A DNA stretch of 64,000 nt from JBJMLO01 sp045805265 (GTDB lineage: Bacteria > Actinomycetota > UBA4738 > JACQTL01): NCBI GenBank assembly GCA_045805265.1, contig JBJMLO010000030.1, positions 310,001-374,000 on the forward strand. The letters are read 5' to 3'. Numbering within the stretch: position 1 is the first letter of the stretch; each line of letters opens with the position of its first letter. A program made the position numbers and the translations under genes. The notes under the pieces are model-generated. The model did not search any database. It was not told the origin of the DNA and saw only the letters and a program-made list of their open reading frames with translations. Positions 33,974-41,654 of the stretch are shown here, piece by piece.

Positions 33974-35808
33974 GACAGCCTCCGCATGATCTCTTCCTCC
34001 AGCTCCTCGGCCGAGATGGGATGCCCGGTGACCCGGTGGTAGCCCTGGACGTCCACCAGGAACTCCGCCCGCAGGATCTTCTGCAGCTGTCCGGTGTTCA
34101 TCTCCGGGACCAGCACCTCCGGGTACCGAGCCAGGACCTCGCCGGTGTTGCGCGGCAACGGGTTCAGGTGCCGGAGGTGGGCGCTGGCCACCTTCCCGTC
34201 GTTCCCCCGGGTGCGCCGCACGGCGGCCCGGATCGCTCCGAGCGTCGAACCCCACCCCAGCACCAGCAGCTTTGCGTCGCCGGTCTCGTCGTCGACCTCG
34301 AGCTCCGGGATGTCGTTCGCGATGCCGGCGATCTTGGCCGCCCGCAGGTGGGTCATCCGTTCGTGGTTGTCCGCGTCGTAGCTGATGTTCCCGGCGTCGT
34401 CCTTCTCCAGGCCGCCGATGCGGTGTTCCAGCCCCGGCGTGCCGGGCAGCGCCCAGGGCGGCGCGCCGTGCTCGTCGCGTAGGTACCGCATGAACCCGTC
34501 CGGCGTGTTCGGCCCCTCGGCGAACCCCGGCTCGATGGTCGGCAGCGTGTTCACGTCGGGCAGCAGCCACGGCTCGGAGGAGTTCCCCAGGAACGTGTCC
34601 GACAGCAGGATCACCGGCGTCCGGTACCGCACCGCGATCCGGGCGGCCTCGATGGCGGCGTCGAAGCAGTCCGCCGGGGTGGCCGCCGCGACGATCGGCA
34701 GCGGCGACTCGCCGTGGCGCCCGTACATCGCCTGCAGCAGGTCCGCGGCCTCCTGCTTGGTGGGCATGCCCGTCGACGGCCCCGATCGCATGACGTCCAC
34801 GACGATCATCGGGAGCTCGAGCATCACGCCCAGCCCGACCGTCTCGGTCTTGAGGTCGAGGCCCGGGCCGCTCGTGCCGGTCACGCCCAGCGATCCGCCG
34901 AACGCGGCACCCAGCGCGGCGCCGGCCGCGGCGATCTCGTCCTCGGCCTGCAGCGTCCGGACGCCGAAGTTCTTGCGCCGCGACAGCTCGTGGAGCAGCT
35001 CGCTGGCCGGGGTGATCGGATAGGAGGCGTAGAACAGCGGCAGCCCGCTGCGCACGCTCGCCGCGATGAGGCCCCACGCCAGCGCCGTCGCGCCGCTGGC
35101 GTTCCGGTACGTGCCCGGCTTGGCCTCGAACGGCTTGACCTCGTAGGAATGTGCGAACAGCTCGGTGGTCTCGCCGAAGTTGTAGCCGGCCTTGAACGCG
35201 GCGATGTTCGCGTCCCGGATGTCCTCCTTGCCGGCGAACTTCTGCTCGATCCACCGGATCGTCACGTCCGTCGGCCGGCCGAACATCCACGACACCAGCC
35301 CCAGCGCGAACATGTTCTTCGACCGCTCGGCGTCCTTCTTGGTGATCTCGAGGCCCTCGGTGGCCCGCACGGTGATCGTCGTCATGGGCACCCGGAACAG
35401 CTGGTAGCCGTCGAGCGACCCGTCCTCGAGCGGGTTCTCCTGGTACCCCGCCTTCTCCAGGTTGCGGCCGATGAACGCGTCCTCGTTGACGATGAGGATG
35501 CCGCCGCGCTCGAGCGACCCCAGGTTGGTCTTCAGCGCGGCCGGGTTCATCGCCACCAGGACGTTGGGCCGGTCGCCCGGCGTGGTGATGTCGCGGGAGG
35601 CGAAGTGGATCTGGAACGCCGACACGCCGGCGAGCGTCCCGGCCGGGGCCCGGATCTCCGCGGGGAAGTCCGGCAGCGTGGCCAGGTCGTTGCCCAGCAC
35701 GGCAGTGGCGCTGGTGAAGCGGTCGCCGGTCAGCTGCATGCCGTCGCCGGAGTCGCCGGCGAACCGCACGACGACGCGTTCCCGTTCCTCGACGGTCTTC
35801 GGGGTCAT
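33970..35808 (-). CDS. korA: 2-oxoacid:ferredoxin oxidoreductase alpha (gamma-alpha fusion) subunit, 612 aa
   Basis: The gamma domain comes first (VVVRFAGDSGDGMQLTGDRF, residues 12-31, and IRAPAGTLAGVSAFQIHF). The alpha domain follows from about 220 (FYASYPITPASELLHELSRR, TSGPGLDLKTETVGL). The gamma-alpha fusion with a separate beta subunit is the KorAB form seen in Mycobacterium and Actinobacteria. The ATG at 35808 faces the divergent aldo/keto reductase gene across 132 bp. A TACCAT box on the minus strand (35860-35855) may be its -10. Confidence 0.93.
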   Translation of the reverse strand: MTPKTVEERERVVVRFAGDSGDGMQLTGDRFTSATAVLGNDLATLPDFPAEIRAPAGTLAGVSAFQIHFASRDITTPGDRPNVLVAMNPAALKTNLGSLERGGILIVNEDAFIGRNLEKAGYQENPLEDGSLDGYQLFRVPMTTITVRATEGLEITKKDAERSKNMFALGLVSWMFGRPTDVTIRWIEQKFAGKEDIRDANIAAFKAGYNFGETTELFAHSYEVKPFEAKPGTYRNASGATALAWGLIAASVRSGLPLFYASYPITPASELLHELSRRKNFGVRTLQAEDEIAAAGAALGAAFGGSLGVTGTSGPGLDLKTETVGLGVMLELPMIVVDVMRSGPSTGMPTKQEAADLLQAMYGRHGESPLPIVAAATPADCFDAAIEAARIAVRYRTPVILLSDTFLGNSSEPWLLPDVNTLPTIEPGFAEGPNTPDGFMRYLRDEHGAPPWALPGTPGLEHRIGGLEKDDAGNISYDADNHERMTHLRAAKIAGIANDIPELEVDDETGDAKLLVLGWGSTLGAIRAAVRRTRGNDGKVASAHLRHLNPLPRNTGEVLARYPEVLVPEMNTGQLQKILRAEFLVDVQGYHRVTGHPISAEELEEEIMRRLS

Positions 35809-35854
35809 GAGCTGGTGGGGCCGCAGGGCGCGGGCCCGTCCTTCCCTCCTCACG

Positions 35855-35910
35855 ATGGTAGCGCGTCCGCGAACCACGTCGCGCTCCCCGGCCGGCTCGC
35901 CCGCTACCAT
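35855..35910. promoter_or_regulatory. Divergent promoter region between korA and the aldo/keto reductase gene
   Basis: GCTACCATCG occurs once on each strand: minus -10 box TACCAT at 35860-35855 for korA, and plus TACCAT at 35905-35910 for the reductase. Both fit TAnnnT and lie 30-50 bases before their start codons. Neither has a recognisable -35 box. Confidence 0.35.
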
Positions 35911-35940
35911 CGCTCCCGCGAGCGAGGAAGGAGTGCCGAC

Positions 35941-36894
35941 ATGCAGAGCAGGAAGCTCGGTTCCGGCGGGCCGGAGATCTCGGTGATCGGGTTCGGGTCG
36001 TGGGAGGCCGGCGGCGACATGTGGGGGCCGAACGACTCGGAGGACACCATCGTCGACGCCATGCGGGCGGGCCTCGACGCCGGCATGACCTGGATCGACA
36101 CGGCCGAGGTGTACGGGAACGGGACGTCGGAGCGGATCGTCGGCCGGGCGATCCAGGGACGCCGGGAGGACGTCGTCGTCGCGACCAAGGTCGGGCCCGA
36201 ACCGGCGGGGACGGGCTTCCGGCCCGAGCAGGTCGCGAAGGCCGCCCGCCACAGCCTCGAGCGCCTCGGGATCGACCACATCGACGTCTACCAGCTGCAC
36301 TGGCCGGATTCCACCGGCGTGCCCGTCGAGGACACGTGGGGGGGCATGGGCGAACTCGTGGACGACGGACTCGTCCGCGCCATCGGCGTGTCGAACTTCG
36401 ACCGCGGCCTGATCGACCGGTGCCTGGCCGTCCGCCACGTCGACTCCCTCCAGCAGAACTTCTCGATGCTGTGGCTCGACGACCGGGAGCTGATCCGGTG
36501 GTGCGGCGAGCAGGGCATCGGCGTCCTGGCCTACGGACCGCTCGCGTTCGGCCTGCTGACCGGGGCCATCACCCCCGAGACCACGTTCCACGAGACCGAC
36601 TGGCGAGGGTCGTCCGAGGACGAGAACGCGGTGCGGCTGTTCGGCCCCGGAAACCGCGAGCGCAGCCTGGAGGCCGCCGCTGGCGTCCGGAAGGTGGCCG
36701 AGCGGCTGGGGACGACCCCCGCACGGCTCGCCCTGGCCTGGTGCGTGGCGCAGCCGGGCGTCACCGCGGCGATCGCCGGCACGCGCAACCCGGCCCACGT
36801 GCGCGACAACGCGGCGGCGGGCGACATGCAGCTGGACGCGGCCACCATGGACGAGCTGGAGTCCCTGCTCCCGGCCGGGCCTCAGCCGCGGTGA
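35941..36894 (+). CDS. Aldo/keto reductase, 317 aa
   Basis: A TIM-barrel NADPH oxidoreductase. The tetrad is visible: D and Y in TWIDTAEVYGNG, K in VVATKVG and H in YQLHWPD. The C-terminal NADP-binding part has PGVTAAIAGTRNPAHV. The start ATG at 35941 has GGAAGGAG 8 bases before it. It is monocistronic. The substrate is unknown; similar proteins reduce sugars, aldehydes or methylglyoxal. Confidence 0.9.
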   Translation: MQSRKLGSGGPEISVIGFGSWEAGGDMWGPNDSEDTIVDAMRAGLDAGMTWIDTAEVYGNGTSERIVGRAIQGRREDVVVATKVGPEPAGTGFRPEQVAKAARHSLERLGIDHIDVYQLHWPDSTGVPVEDTWGGMGELVDDGLVRAIGVSNFDRGLIDRCLAVRHVDSLQQNFSMLWLDDRELIRWCGEQGIGVLAYGPLAFGLLTGAITPETTFHETDWRGSSEDENAVRLFGPGNRERSLEAAAGVRKVAERLGTTPARLALAWCVAQPGVTAAIAGTRNPAHVRDNAAAGDMQLDAATMDELESLLPAGPQPR

Positions 36895-36897
36895 CCC

Positions 36898-37101
36898 CTA
36901 GGTCGCGCCGTCGCCCGGGGGCCGGGCGTCGGGCGACCACCGTTTGGAGCGGGGCCGGAACCAGTGGCGCGTGTTGCGCCGGCACACCCAGGAGTCGAAG
37001 CCGAAGGGCAGGTACCACATGTCCCCGCCGCACGGGCAGGCCGGCGGGGGCGCCGTCCCCGGTTCGGCTTCCAGCTCCTGGAGGGCCGGCGGCGCGGTCA
37101 T
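36898..37101 (-). CDS. Small Cys-containing protein, 67 aa
   Basis: The ATG overlaps the stop of the methionine-synthase gene (ATGA), which supports it as real. It has CPCGGDMWYLPFGFDSWVC, then RRNTRHWF: cysteines 22, 24 and 40 plus H46 could bind a metal. The ends are Pro/Ala-rich. No family recognised; it may be a small partner of the methionine-synthase pair or simply the end of the operon. Confidence 0.6.
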   Translation of the reverse strand: MTAPPALQELEAEPGTAPPPACPCGGDMWYLPFGFDSWVCRRNTRHWFRPRSKRWSPDARPPGDGAT

Positions 37102-38075
37102 GCCAGCCCGATCTCCTCGCGCACCCGGCGGGTGCCCTCGACGATCACCCGGAGCTTGTCCTTGGCCTCGTCGACCGTCCTGGTCTTCAGCCCGCAGTCC
37201 GGGTCGACGAACATCCGGTCCGGCGGGATCACCTCCAGCGAGCGGCGGATGCCGTCTGCGACCTCGTCCACGCTCTCGATGCGGTGCGAGTGCGAGTCCA
37301 CGACCCCGAGGCCGATCGACTTGGTGAACGGCGACTCCCGGAACTCCTGCAGGAGGTCGAAGTTCGAGTTCGTCATCTCGAGGTCGATCTGGTCGACCGG
37401 AAGGTCGAGCATCTTCGGGTACGCGTTGTGGAAGTCGCCGTAGCAGATGTGCGTGATCGTGTGCACGCCGTCCAGTCCCGAGGTCACGACGCCCAGCGCC
37501 TTGATGGCCAGCTCCAGCTCGTCCATGCGGGTGGACACGGCGGGCTCGTCGATCTGGATGTAGCGCGCGCCCGCGGCCTTCAGCTCCTCGGCCTCCTCGC
37601 GGATCACCTCCGCCAGCGCCATCACCAGGTCCTCGCGGGTCTCATAGTGCTCGTTGAACGACCAGTCGCAGATCGTGTACGGGCCGGTCAGCATGCCCTT
37701 CACGGGCTTGTCGGTGAGCGACTGGGCGAACCGCCACCACTCGAGCGTGATGGGGTGCGTGCGCCCGAGCTGCCCGGTGACGACGGGCTTGCGGTAGTAC
37801 CGGTTCCCGTAGGACCGGACGAGCCCGCCCCGGGTGAATCCCTCGAGCTCCTCGGCGAAGAACGCCACCATGTCGCCGCGGTACTGCTCGCCGTCGACGA
37901 TGACGTCCATCCCGATCTCGTCCTGGAACCGGATCCAGTCCTCGGTGGCCTTCCGCTCCAGCGCGCGGAGGTCATCCCTCGAGATCCGCCCCTTCGCGAA
38001 GGCGGCCCGGGCCGCCAGGATCTCCGGCGCCTTCGGCAGCGAGCCCACCTGCGTCGTCCACAGCCCTTCGGTCAC
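37098..38075 (-). CDS. MetE-C-like methionine synthase (zinc half), 325 aa
   Basis: A UROD/MetE-like TIM barrel equivalent to the catalytic half of cobalamin-independent methionine synthase. It opens TTQVGSLPKAPE and has the zinc ligands H209 and C211 (THICYGDFHNAYP), E233 (LEMTNS) and C294 (DPDCGLKTRT). This half binds zinc-homocysteine and accepts a methyl group from methyl-tetrahydrofolate or a corrinoid protein, as in the short archaeal enzymes. Classical MetE is a single ~750-residue chain; here the halves are separate genes. GTG 38075 overlaps the upstream stop (GTGA). Expression is governed by the SAM-type riboswitch ahead of the operon. Confidence 0.85.
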   Translation of the reverse strand: MTEGLWTTQVGSLPKAPEILAARAAFAKGRISRDDLRALERKATEDWIRFQDEIGMDVIVDGEQYRGDMVAFFAEELEGFTRGGLVRSYGNRYYRKPVVTGQLGRTHPITLEWWRFAQSLTDKPVKGMLTGPYTICDWSFNEHYETREDLVMALAEVIREEAEELKAAGARYIQIDEPAVSTRMDELELAIKALGVVTSGLDGVHTITHICYGDFHNAYPKMLDLPVDQIDLEMTNSNFDLLQEFRESPFTKSIGLGVVDSHSHRIESVDEVADGIRRSLEVIPPDRMFVDPDCGLKTRTVDEAKDKLRVIVEGTRRVREEIGLA

Positions 38076-39052
38076 GACACACGCTCCTTCACCTCGGCCA
38101 GCCGGCGGAGCTTCCGCTGCGCGGCCTCCCTCGGCAGGAACTCCAGCCCGCACGACGGCGCGATCCACAGCCGCTCCAGGGACACGGACTCGGCCAGGTC
38201 GCCGACCGCGGCGGCCAGGGACTCCACGGTCTCCACCCGGGTGTTCCGGGCGTCGGCGATCCCCGCCTGCAGGATCTTCTCCGACGGCAGCTCCCCCACC
38301 AGCTCGGCGCTCTGCGACCCCGAGACCAGGTCGAGGCCGAACCCGTCGAACGGCAGGTCGAACAGGGCGGTGCCGAGCGGCACGACATCCCCGAAGTAGG
38401 TGGCCAGGATCGTCGTGGCGTCCACCCCGTCGACCAGGGTCGGCGCCACGGCCGCCAGCGCCTCCAGGTCCCCGGCCGGCTGCCCCGGCACCCTGGCCAG
38501 CGCCGGCTCGTCGAACTGGATCACGGTCGCGCCGGCCGCCGCCAGGTCGCGGGCCTCGTCCCGCAGCGCCGCCGCCAGGTCCCGCAGCAGGGCCGCCCGG
38601 TCGCCGTAGTGCTCGTCCGACGACAGCGCCGCCAGCGTGTAGGGCCCGCACAGCACGGCCTTCACCGGCCGCTCGGACCTCGCCGACGCGAACGCGAACT
38701 CGTTGACCAGGATCGGCCGCTCCCGGCGGACCGGCCCCTTCACGACCGGCCGGCGGAAGTACGTGTTGTTGTCGAAGAACCGCAGCAGCCCGGAGACGCC
38801 GAAGCCGTCCAGCCCCTCGGCCACCCGGGTCAGCGGGTCGTCCCACCGGACCTGCCCGTCGGTGACGAGGTCGACGCCGGCGGCGGCCTGCTCGCCCAGG
38901 ATCTCCGGCGTGAGGTCGTCCTCGGCGGCCCGCACGTCGTCCGGCGTGGCCTCGCCGCGGTCCACCGCCTGCAGCGTCCTGCGCAGGCGGAACTCGCCTC
39001 CCTCCACGGGCGGCCGGGGGTAGGAACCGATCGCCGTCACCGTCAGCCCCAC
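38072..39052 (-). CDS. MetE-like protein lacking zinc ligands, partner half, 326 aa
   Basis: The same barrel family (TAIGSYPRPPVEGGEFRL, QFDEPALARVPG, APSCGLEFLP), but the zinc motif HxC is replaced by ATY (residues 217-219 in ILATYFGDVV) and the Glu by Asp (GLDLVSG); only C301 remains. It may play the N-terminal-half role of MetE (folate binding) for the zinc half encoded next. The start at GTG 39052 is set by GGAGGAGG at a 5-base spacing. First gene after the riboswitch and terminator. Confidence 0.8.
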   Translation of the reverse strand: MGLTVTAIGSYPRPPVEGGEFRLRRTLQAVDRGEATPDDVRAAEDDLTPEILGEQAAAGVDLVTDGQVRWDDPLTRVAEGLDGFGVSGLLRFFDNNTYFRRPVVKGPVRRERPILVNEFAFASARSERPVKAVLCGPYTLAALSSDEHYGDRAALLRDLAAALRDEARDLAAAGATVIQFDEPALARVPGQPAGDLEALAAVAPTLVDGVDATTILATYFGDVVPLGTALFDLPFDGFGLDLVSGSQSAELVGELPSEKILQAGIADARNTRVETVESLAAAVGDLAESVSLERLWIAPSCGLEFLPREAAQRKLRRLAEVKERVS

Positions 39053-39074
39053 TCGCACCTCCTCCGTCAACGAC

Positions 39075-39106
39075 AAAGGCCCGCTCTCCCGTCGGGAGAA
39101 CGGACC
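39075..39106 (-). terminator. Riboswitch-linked intrinsic terminator
   Basis: On the minus strand a 13-bp stem (GGTCCGTTCTCCC pairing GGGAGAGCGGGCC with two G-U pairs) and a 3-base loop, followed by TTT. It lies between the SAM-type aptamer and the first met gene, the position expected of an expression platform. Confidence 0.65.
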
Positions 39107-39161
39107 TGCGATCCGTCGGACACTTCGTTGCTCCCGTCGGCCGCGAGGCCTCCGGAAAGCC

Positions 39162-39252
39162 ACATCTCCCTCTCGCGAGGGGAGGCACCTTGGGTGTCCG
39201 TCCCAGGTTGCCGGTCCCGGCTCCGACGAGCGAGCCGGGGCGCTCCCGATGT
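39162..39252 (-). ncRNA. SAM-type riboswitch (SAM-I/SAM-IV superfamily-like)
   Basis: On the minus strand P1 is ACATC (39252-39248) pairing GATGT (39166-39162). P2 is a CCCGGCTC/GAGCCGGG hairpin. The conserved CCGGCAACC follows, then a TGGG/CCCA hairpin, AAGGTGCC, and a CCCTC-GCGA-GAGGG hairpin with a GNRA loop. The CCGGCAACC...AAGGTGCC core and the P2 hairpin just before it are the features of SAM-I/SAM-IV aptamers in Actinobacteria. The terminator at 39106-39075 and the methionine-synthase genes downstream fit. Assigning SAM-I versus SAM-IV needs a covariance search. Confidence 0.72.
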
Positions 39253-39260
39253 CAACCACG

Positions 39261-39290
39261 AGGCTATCAGCGCCCCGGGCGGCGAGTCAA
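39261..39290 (-). promoter_or_regulatory. Promoter of the riboswitch-controlled met operon
   Basis: On the minus strand TTGACT (39290-39285), an 18-base spacer and TAGCCT (39266-39261). The predicted +1 near 39254 falls at the foot of the P1 stem. The TTGAC of the -35 box belongs to the 14-bp direct repeat that flanks the neighbouring PEBP element. Confidence 0.6.
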
Positions 39291-39299
39291 CGAGCGCGC
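39286..39299 (+). repeat. Left 14-bp direct repeat (putative target-site duplication)
   Basis: GTCAACGAGCGCGC, identical to 40100-40113 in the same orientation. On the minus strand it contains the -35 TTGAC of the met operon. Confidence 0.8.
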
Positions 39300-39300
39300 T

Positions 39301-39338
39301 GGGTGGGTGCGCCCGGCCCTCTCCGTCGTCCGTTCGCG
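39301..39338 (+). repeat. Left terminal inverted repeat
   Basis: Two 14-base blocks (39301-39314 and 39325-39338) identical to the complement of the right end, with a 10-base unrelated spacer of the same length in both copies. Confidence 0.8.
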
Positions 39339-39392
39339 GGTCGCGGACGCCCGGTTCCAGTGCTGCGATCCGCTTCCCCTGCGACTGAACCG

Positions 39393-39920
39393 TTACCTCT
39401 CGTACCAGCCCTCGAGGAAGGCGCGTCCAAGGGTGCCGCTGAACAGGTTGAACATCAGGAATGCTGGCGTCGCTTCCTTGTCGATCTCGATCCTCTCGGC
39501 CTCGAGGGCGAGGACCGCGAAGATGTAGCGGTGCCTCCCATGGCCCTCGGGCGGTCCGGCGCCGACGTAGCACGCCATCCTGGCGTCGTTCTTGAGCTGA
39601 AAGGCGCCTGGCGGGAGCCCTGAGCCGGACTCGTCGCCGGCGCCGGCGGGCAGTTCGGTGACGTTGCCGGGAATGTTCACCACGGCCCAGTGCCAGAAGC
39701 CGCTGACGGTGGGCGCCTCGGGGTCGCACATGGTGACCACGAAGCTCTGCGTCCCCGACGGGAAGCCGCTCCAGGAGAGCTGCGGGGAAATGTCCTGGCC
39801 GCCGGCGCCGAAGATGCCGCTGACCTGCGGCATCGCCAGCTTCTCGCCCTCCCGCAGGTCGCTGCTGGTCAGCGAGAAGGAGGCCGCTGGGGGAAGGTTT
39901 CCGTAGGGGTCCCAGCTCAT
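39393..39920 (-). CDS. YbhB/YbcL-type PEBP (Raf kinase inhibitor-like) protein, 175 aa
   Basis: A phosphatidylethanolamine-binding-protein fold. It has FSLTSSDLREGEKLAMPQV, GQDISPQLSWSGFP, TMCDPEAPTVSGFWHWAVVNIP and a C-terminal GRHRYIFAVLALEA, all typical of bacterial YbhB proteins. There is no signal peptide. Bacterial members bind small anionic ligands, but a cellular role is not established. The ATG at 39920 follows AGGAGG by 8 bases. It is the only gene inside the inverted-repeat element. A second copy of the 14-bp target repeat upstream does not obviously act as its promoter; TAGAAT at 40010-40015 is a better -10. Confidence 0.9.
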   Translation of the reverse strand: MSWDPYGNLPPAASFSLTSSDLREGEKLAMPQVSGIFGAGGQDISPQLSWSGFPSGTQSFVVTMCDPEAPTVSGFWHWAVVNIPGNVTELPAGAGDESGSGLPPGAFQLKNDARMACYVGAGPPEGHGRHRYIFAVLALEAERIEIDKEATPAFLMFNLFSGTLGRAFLEGWYER

Positions 39921-40009
39921 TTGGACGCCTCCTGTCCGCGAAGTCGGCGAGTTGTCTCGACCATTGAGGTTCCTTCCGGTCTCGCCGGGCGACGTCGTCG
40001 TGCCGCGAG

Positions 40010-40015
40010 ATTCTA
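40010..40015 (-). promoter_or_regulatory. -10 box (TAGAAT) of the PEBP gene, inside the element
   Basis: TAGAAT on the minus strand, about 90 bases before the ATG. The best -35 (TTGCCA) lies 20 bases further up, a long spacing. It lies within the repeats, so the element appears to carry its own promoter. Confidence 0.4.
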
Positions 40016-40060
40016 GTCACCGACCCGGGTCACCGTGGCAAGCGTTCCCGGCGCTCGCCG

Positions 40061-40098
40061 CGCGAACGGACGACAAGCTGCACAGGGCGCACCCACCC
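40061..40098 (-). repeat. Right terminal inverted repeat
   Basis: Inverted copy of 39301-39338: CGCGAACGGACGAC (40061-40074), a 10-base spacer and GGGCGCACCCACCC (40085-40098). Confidence 0.8.
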
Positions 40099-40099
40099 C

Positions 40100-40113
40100 G
40101 TCAACGAGCGCGC
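40100..40113 (+). repeat. Right 14-bp direct repeat (putative target-site duplication)
   Basis: Exact copy of 39286-39299. It lies 7 bp from the sulfatase stop codon. Confidence 0.8.
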
Positions 40114-40120
40114 GGTGGCG

Positions 40121-41524
40121 TCACGGCCGGGTCATGCGGGGAGGAGGCGGGTTGCACAGCTCGTGCAACCGGCGGGCGAGCACCGTGCGGGCTCCGAGCG
40201 TGTGGGGATCGTCCGCCCGGTTCCGCAGCTCGTAGGGGTCGGTGCGCAGGTCGTAGTACTCGGATTCGCCGGTCGCGTATTCGACGAACAACTGGTGGGC
40301 CGTCCGCACGGCGCAGTAGCTCGGCACCGGGAACGACTGGGCGACGCGCTCGTGCTCGATCAGGAAGTCGTGCCGCCACGGCGTGGCCGTGCCCCGGAGC
40401 AGAGGCACGAGGCTCCGCCCGTCCACGTGCGGCGTCGGGACGCCCGCCACCGCCGCGAACGTCGGGGCGAGGTCGATGTTCAGGGCCGGCTGCGACACCG
40501 TCACTGCGTCGGACGTGAGCGGCGGGTACCGGATCACGAGGGGCACCCGGATGCTCTCCTCGTACGGGACCTGCTTCCTCTGCCAACGGTGCTCGCCCCA
40601 CGCCAGGCCGTTGTCCGACGCGAACACGATCATGGTGTCGTCCAGGCGCCCGGTGTCCCGCAGCGCGTCCACGATGCCGCCGACGGCGCGGTCCACCGCG
40701 AGCAGCGCCCGGTATTGGCCCCGGCGGTAGGCGTCGATGAACCGCATCTGCTGCCGGCCCAAGGTGGGGACGGCCCGGATGTAGGCCGGCTTGTCGGACA
40801 CGTCCGCCTCGTCGTAGCTCGGCGGCCGGAAGGGCTTCAGGCGGGCGAAGGCGTGCTCGTCACCCGGCGCGGGGACCGGCGCGCCGTGGGGAGCCCAGGG
40901 CGCGAAGTACAGGAACAGCGGCCCGTCGGCCGACCGGATGAACCGCTCGGCCCGCGAGGCGAGCACGTTCGTGGAGTAGTCCTCCGGGCGGTTCCCGTAG
41001 TGGATCAATCGGTGTCCCTGGCTGAGCGACCAGTCGTAGTAGTAGCTGCCGACGACAGCGTTCATGACCATGGCGTTCCACGTGTCCCACCCGGGGGGGA
41101 CGTAGTGCCCGGGGTACTGGTTGAGGTACTTGCCGACGAGGCCCGTGTCGTACCCGGCGTCGTCGAGCCAGGTGGCGATCGTCGACCGGTCGTGGAACGC
41201 CGGGAACCCCCCGTTCGGCCCCCCGTTCGAGTACACGCCGGTGGTGTGGGAGTAGTCGCCCGTCAGGATGCTGCTCCGGCTGGGGCAGCACAGGGGGTTG
41301 ACCACGAACGAGTCGGTGAACGTGGCCCCGTCCGCGACCAGCAGCCGCCGAACCTCCGGCATGGCCCACAGGGTGTCCCACCGCTGGTCGTCGGTGAGGA
41401 TCAGGACGATGTTCGGACGGCCCTCACCCGGCGATTGGCCCCGCGTGAGCAGGAGCACACCCACGGTGACGGCCACCACGACCACCGCGACGGCGCCCGC
41501 CACGAGCCGGGTGGGCGGCTTCAT
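40121..41524 (-). CDS. Membrane-anchored or secreted arylsulfatase family protein, 467 aa
   Basis: A type I sulfatase. An N-terminal hydrophobic segment (about 8-27) is followed by RPNIVLILTDDQRWD (metal Asp pair) and LCCPSRSSILTG. The first Cys of CCPSR (C79) is converted to formylglycine by a maturase. Later landmarks are SDNGLAWGEH and EESIRVPLVIRYP. It would cleave sulfate esters outside the membrane; the substrate is unknown, with sulfated polysaccharides likely. A GTG at 41545 would add 7 residues. No anaerobic maturase gene lies in the window. Confidence 0.87.
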   Translation of the reverse strand: MKPPTRLVAGAVAVVVVAVTVGVLLLTRGQSPGEGRPNIVLILTDDQRWDTLWAMPEVRRLLVADGATFTDSFVVNPLCCPSRSSILTGDYSHTTGVYSNGGPNGGFPAFHDRSTIATWLDDAGYDTGLVGKYLNQYPGHYVPPGWDTWNAMVMNAVVGSYYYDWSLSQGHRLIHYGNRPEDYSTNVLASRAERFIRSADGPLFLYFAPWAPHGAPVPAPGDEHAFARLKPFRPPSYDEADVSDKPAYIRAVPTLGRQQMRFIDAYRRGQYRALLAVDRAVGGIVDALRDTGRLDDTMIVFASDNGLAWGEHRWQRKQVPYEESIRVPLVIRYPPLTSDAVTVSQPALNIDLAPTFAAVAGVPTPHVDGRSLVPLLRGTATPWRHDFLIEHERVAQSFPVPSYCAVRTAHQLFVEYATGESEYYDLRTDPYELRNRADDPHTLGARTVLARRLHELCNPPPPRMTRP

Positions 41525-41610
41525 GCGGGGAGGACACGATGGCACCGCACCGGCGCCATCAGATCAGGTCGCGATGCCCGCAACAACCACAGCGCCCCGG
41601 CCCCGCGAGG

Positions 41611-41645
41611 GCGAGGGGAGGGCTCGCACGGCGCCCTCCCCTCGC
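41611..41645 (-). terminator. Perfect 13-bp hairpin after the Asp-box gene
   Basis: GCGAGGGGAGGGC (41611-41623) and GCCCTCCCCTCGC (41633-41645) with a 9-base loop, starting 9 bases past the stop of the minus-strand gene. There is no T-tract, so it may act as a strong RNA 3' end rather than a classic intrinsic terminator. Confidence 0.55.
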
Positions 41646-41654
41646 GTCTCGCCG

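Larger units (their letters stand above)
39286..40113. mobile_element. Transposon-like element with terminal inverted repeats carrying a PEBP gene
   Basis: The 14-bp GTCAACGAGCGCGC occurs as a direct repeat at 39286-39299 and 40100-40113. Inside it, after one base on each side, lie inverted copies of GGGTGGGTGCGCCC, 10 variable bases, and GTCGTCCGTTCGCG (39301-39338 and the complement of 40061-40098). This is the layout of a target-site duplication around terminal inverted repeats. The ~760-bp interior holds one gene (39393-39920) with its own -10 box and no transposase, so it would be non-autonomous. The left target repeat supplies the -35 of the met promoter. Confidence 0.6.
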
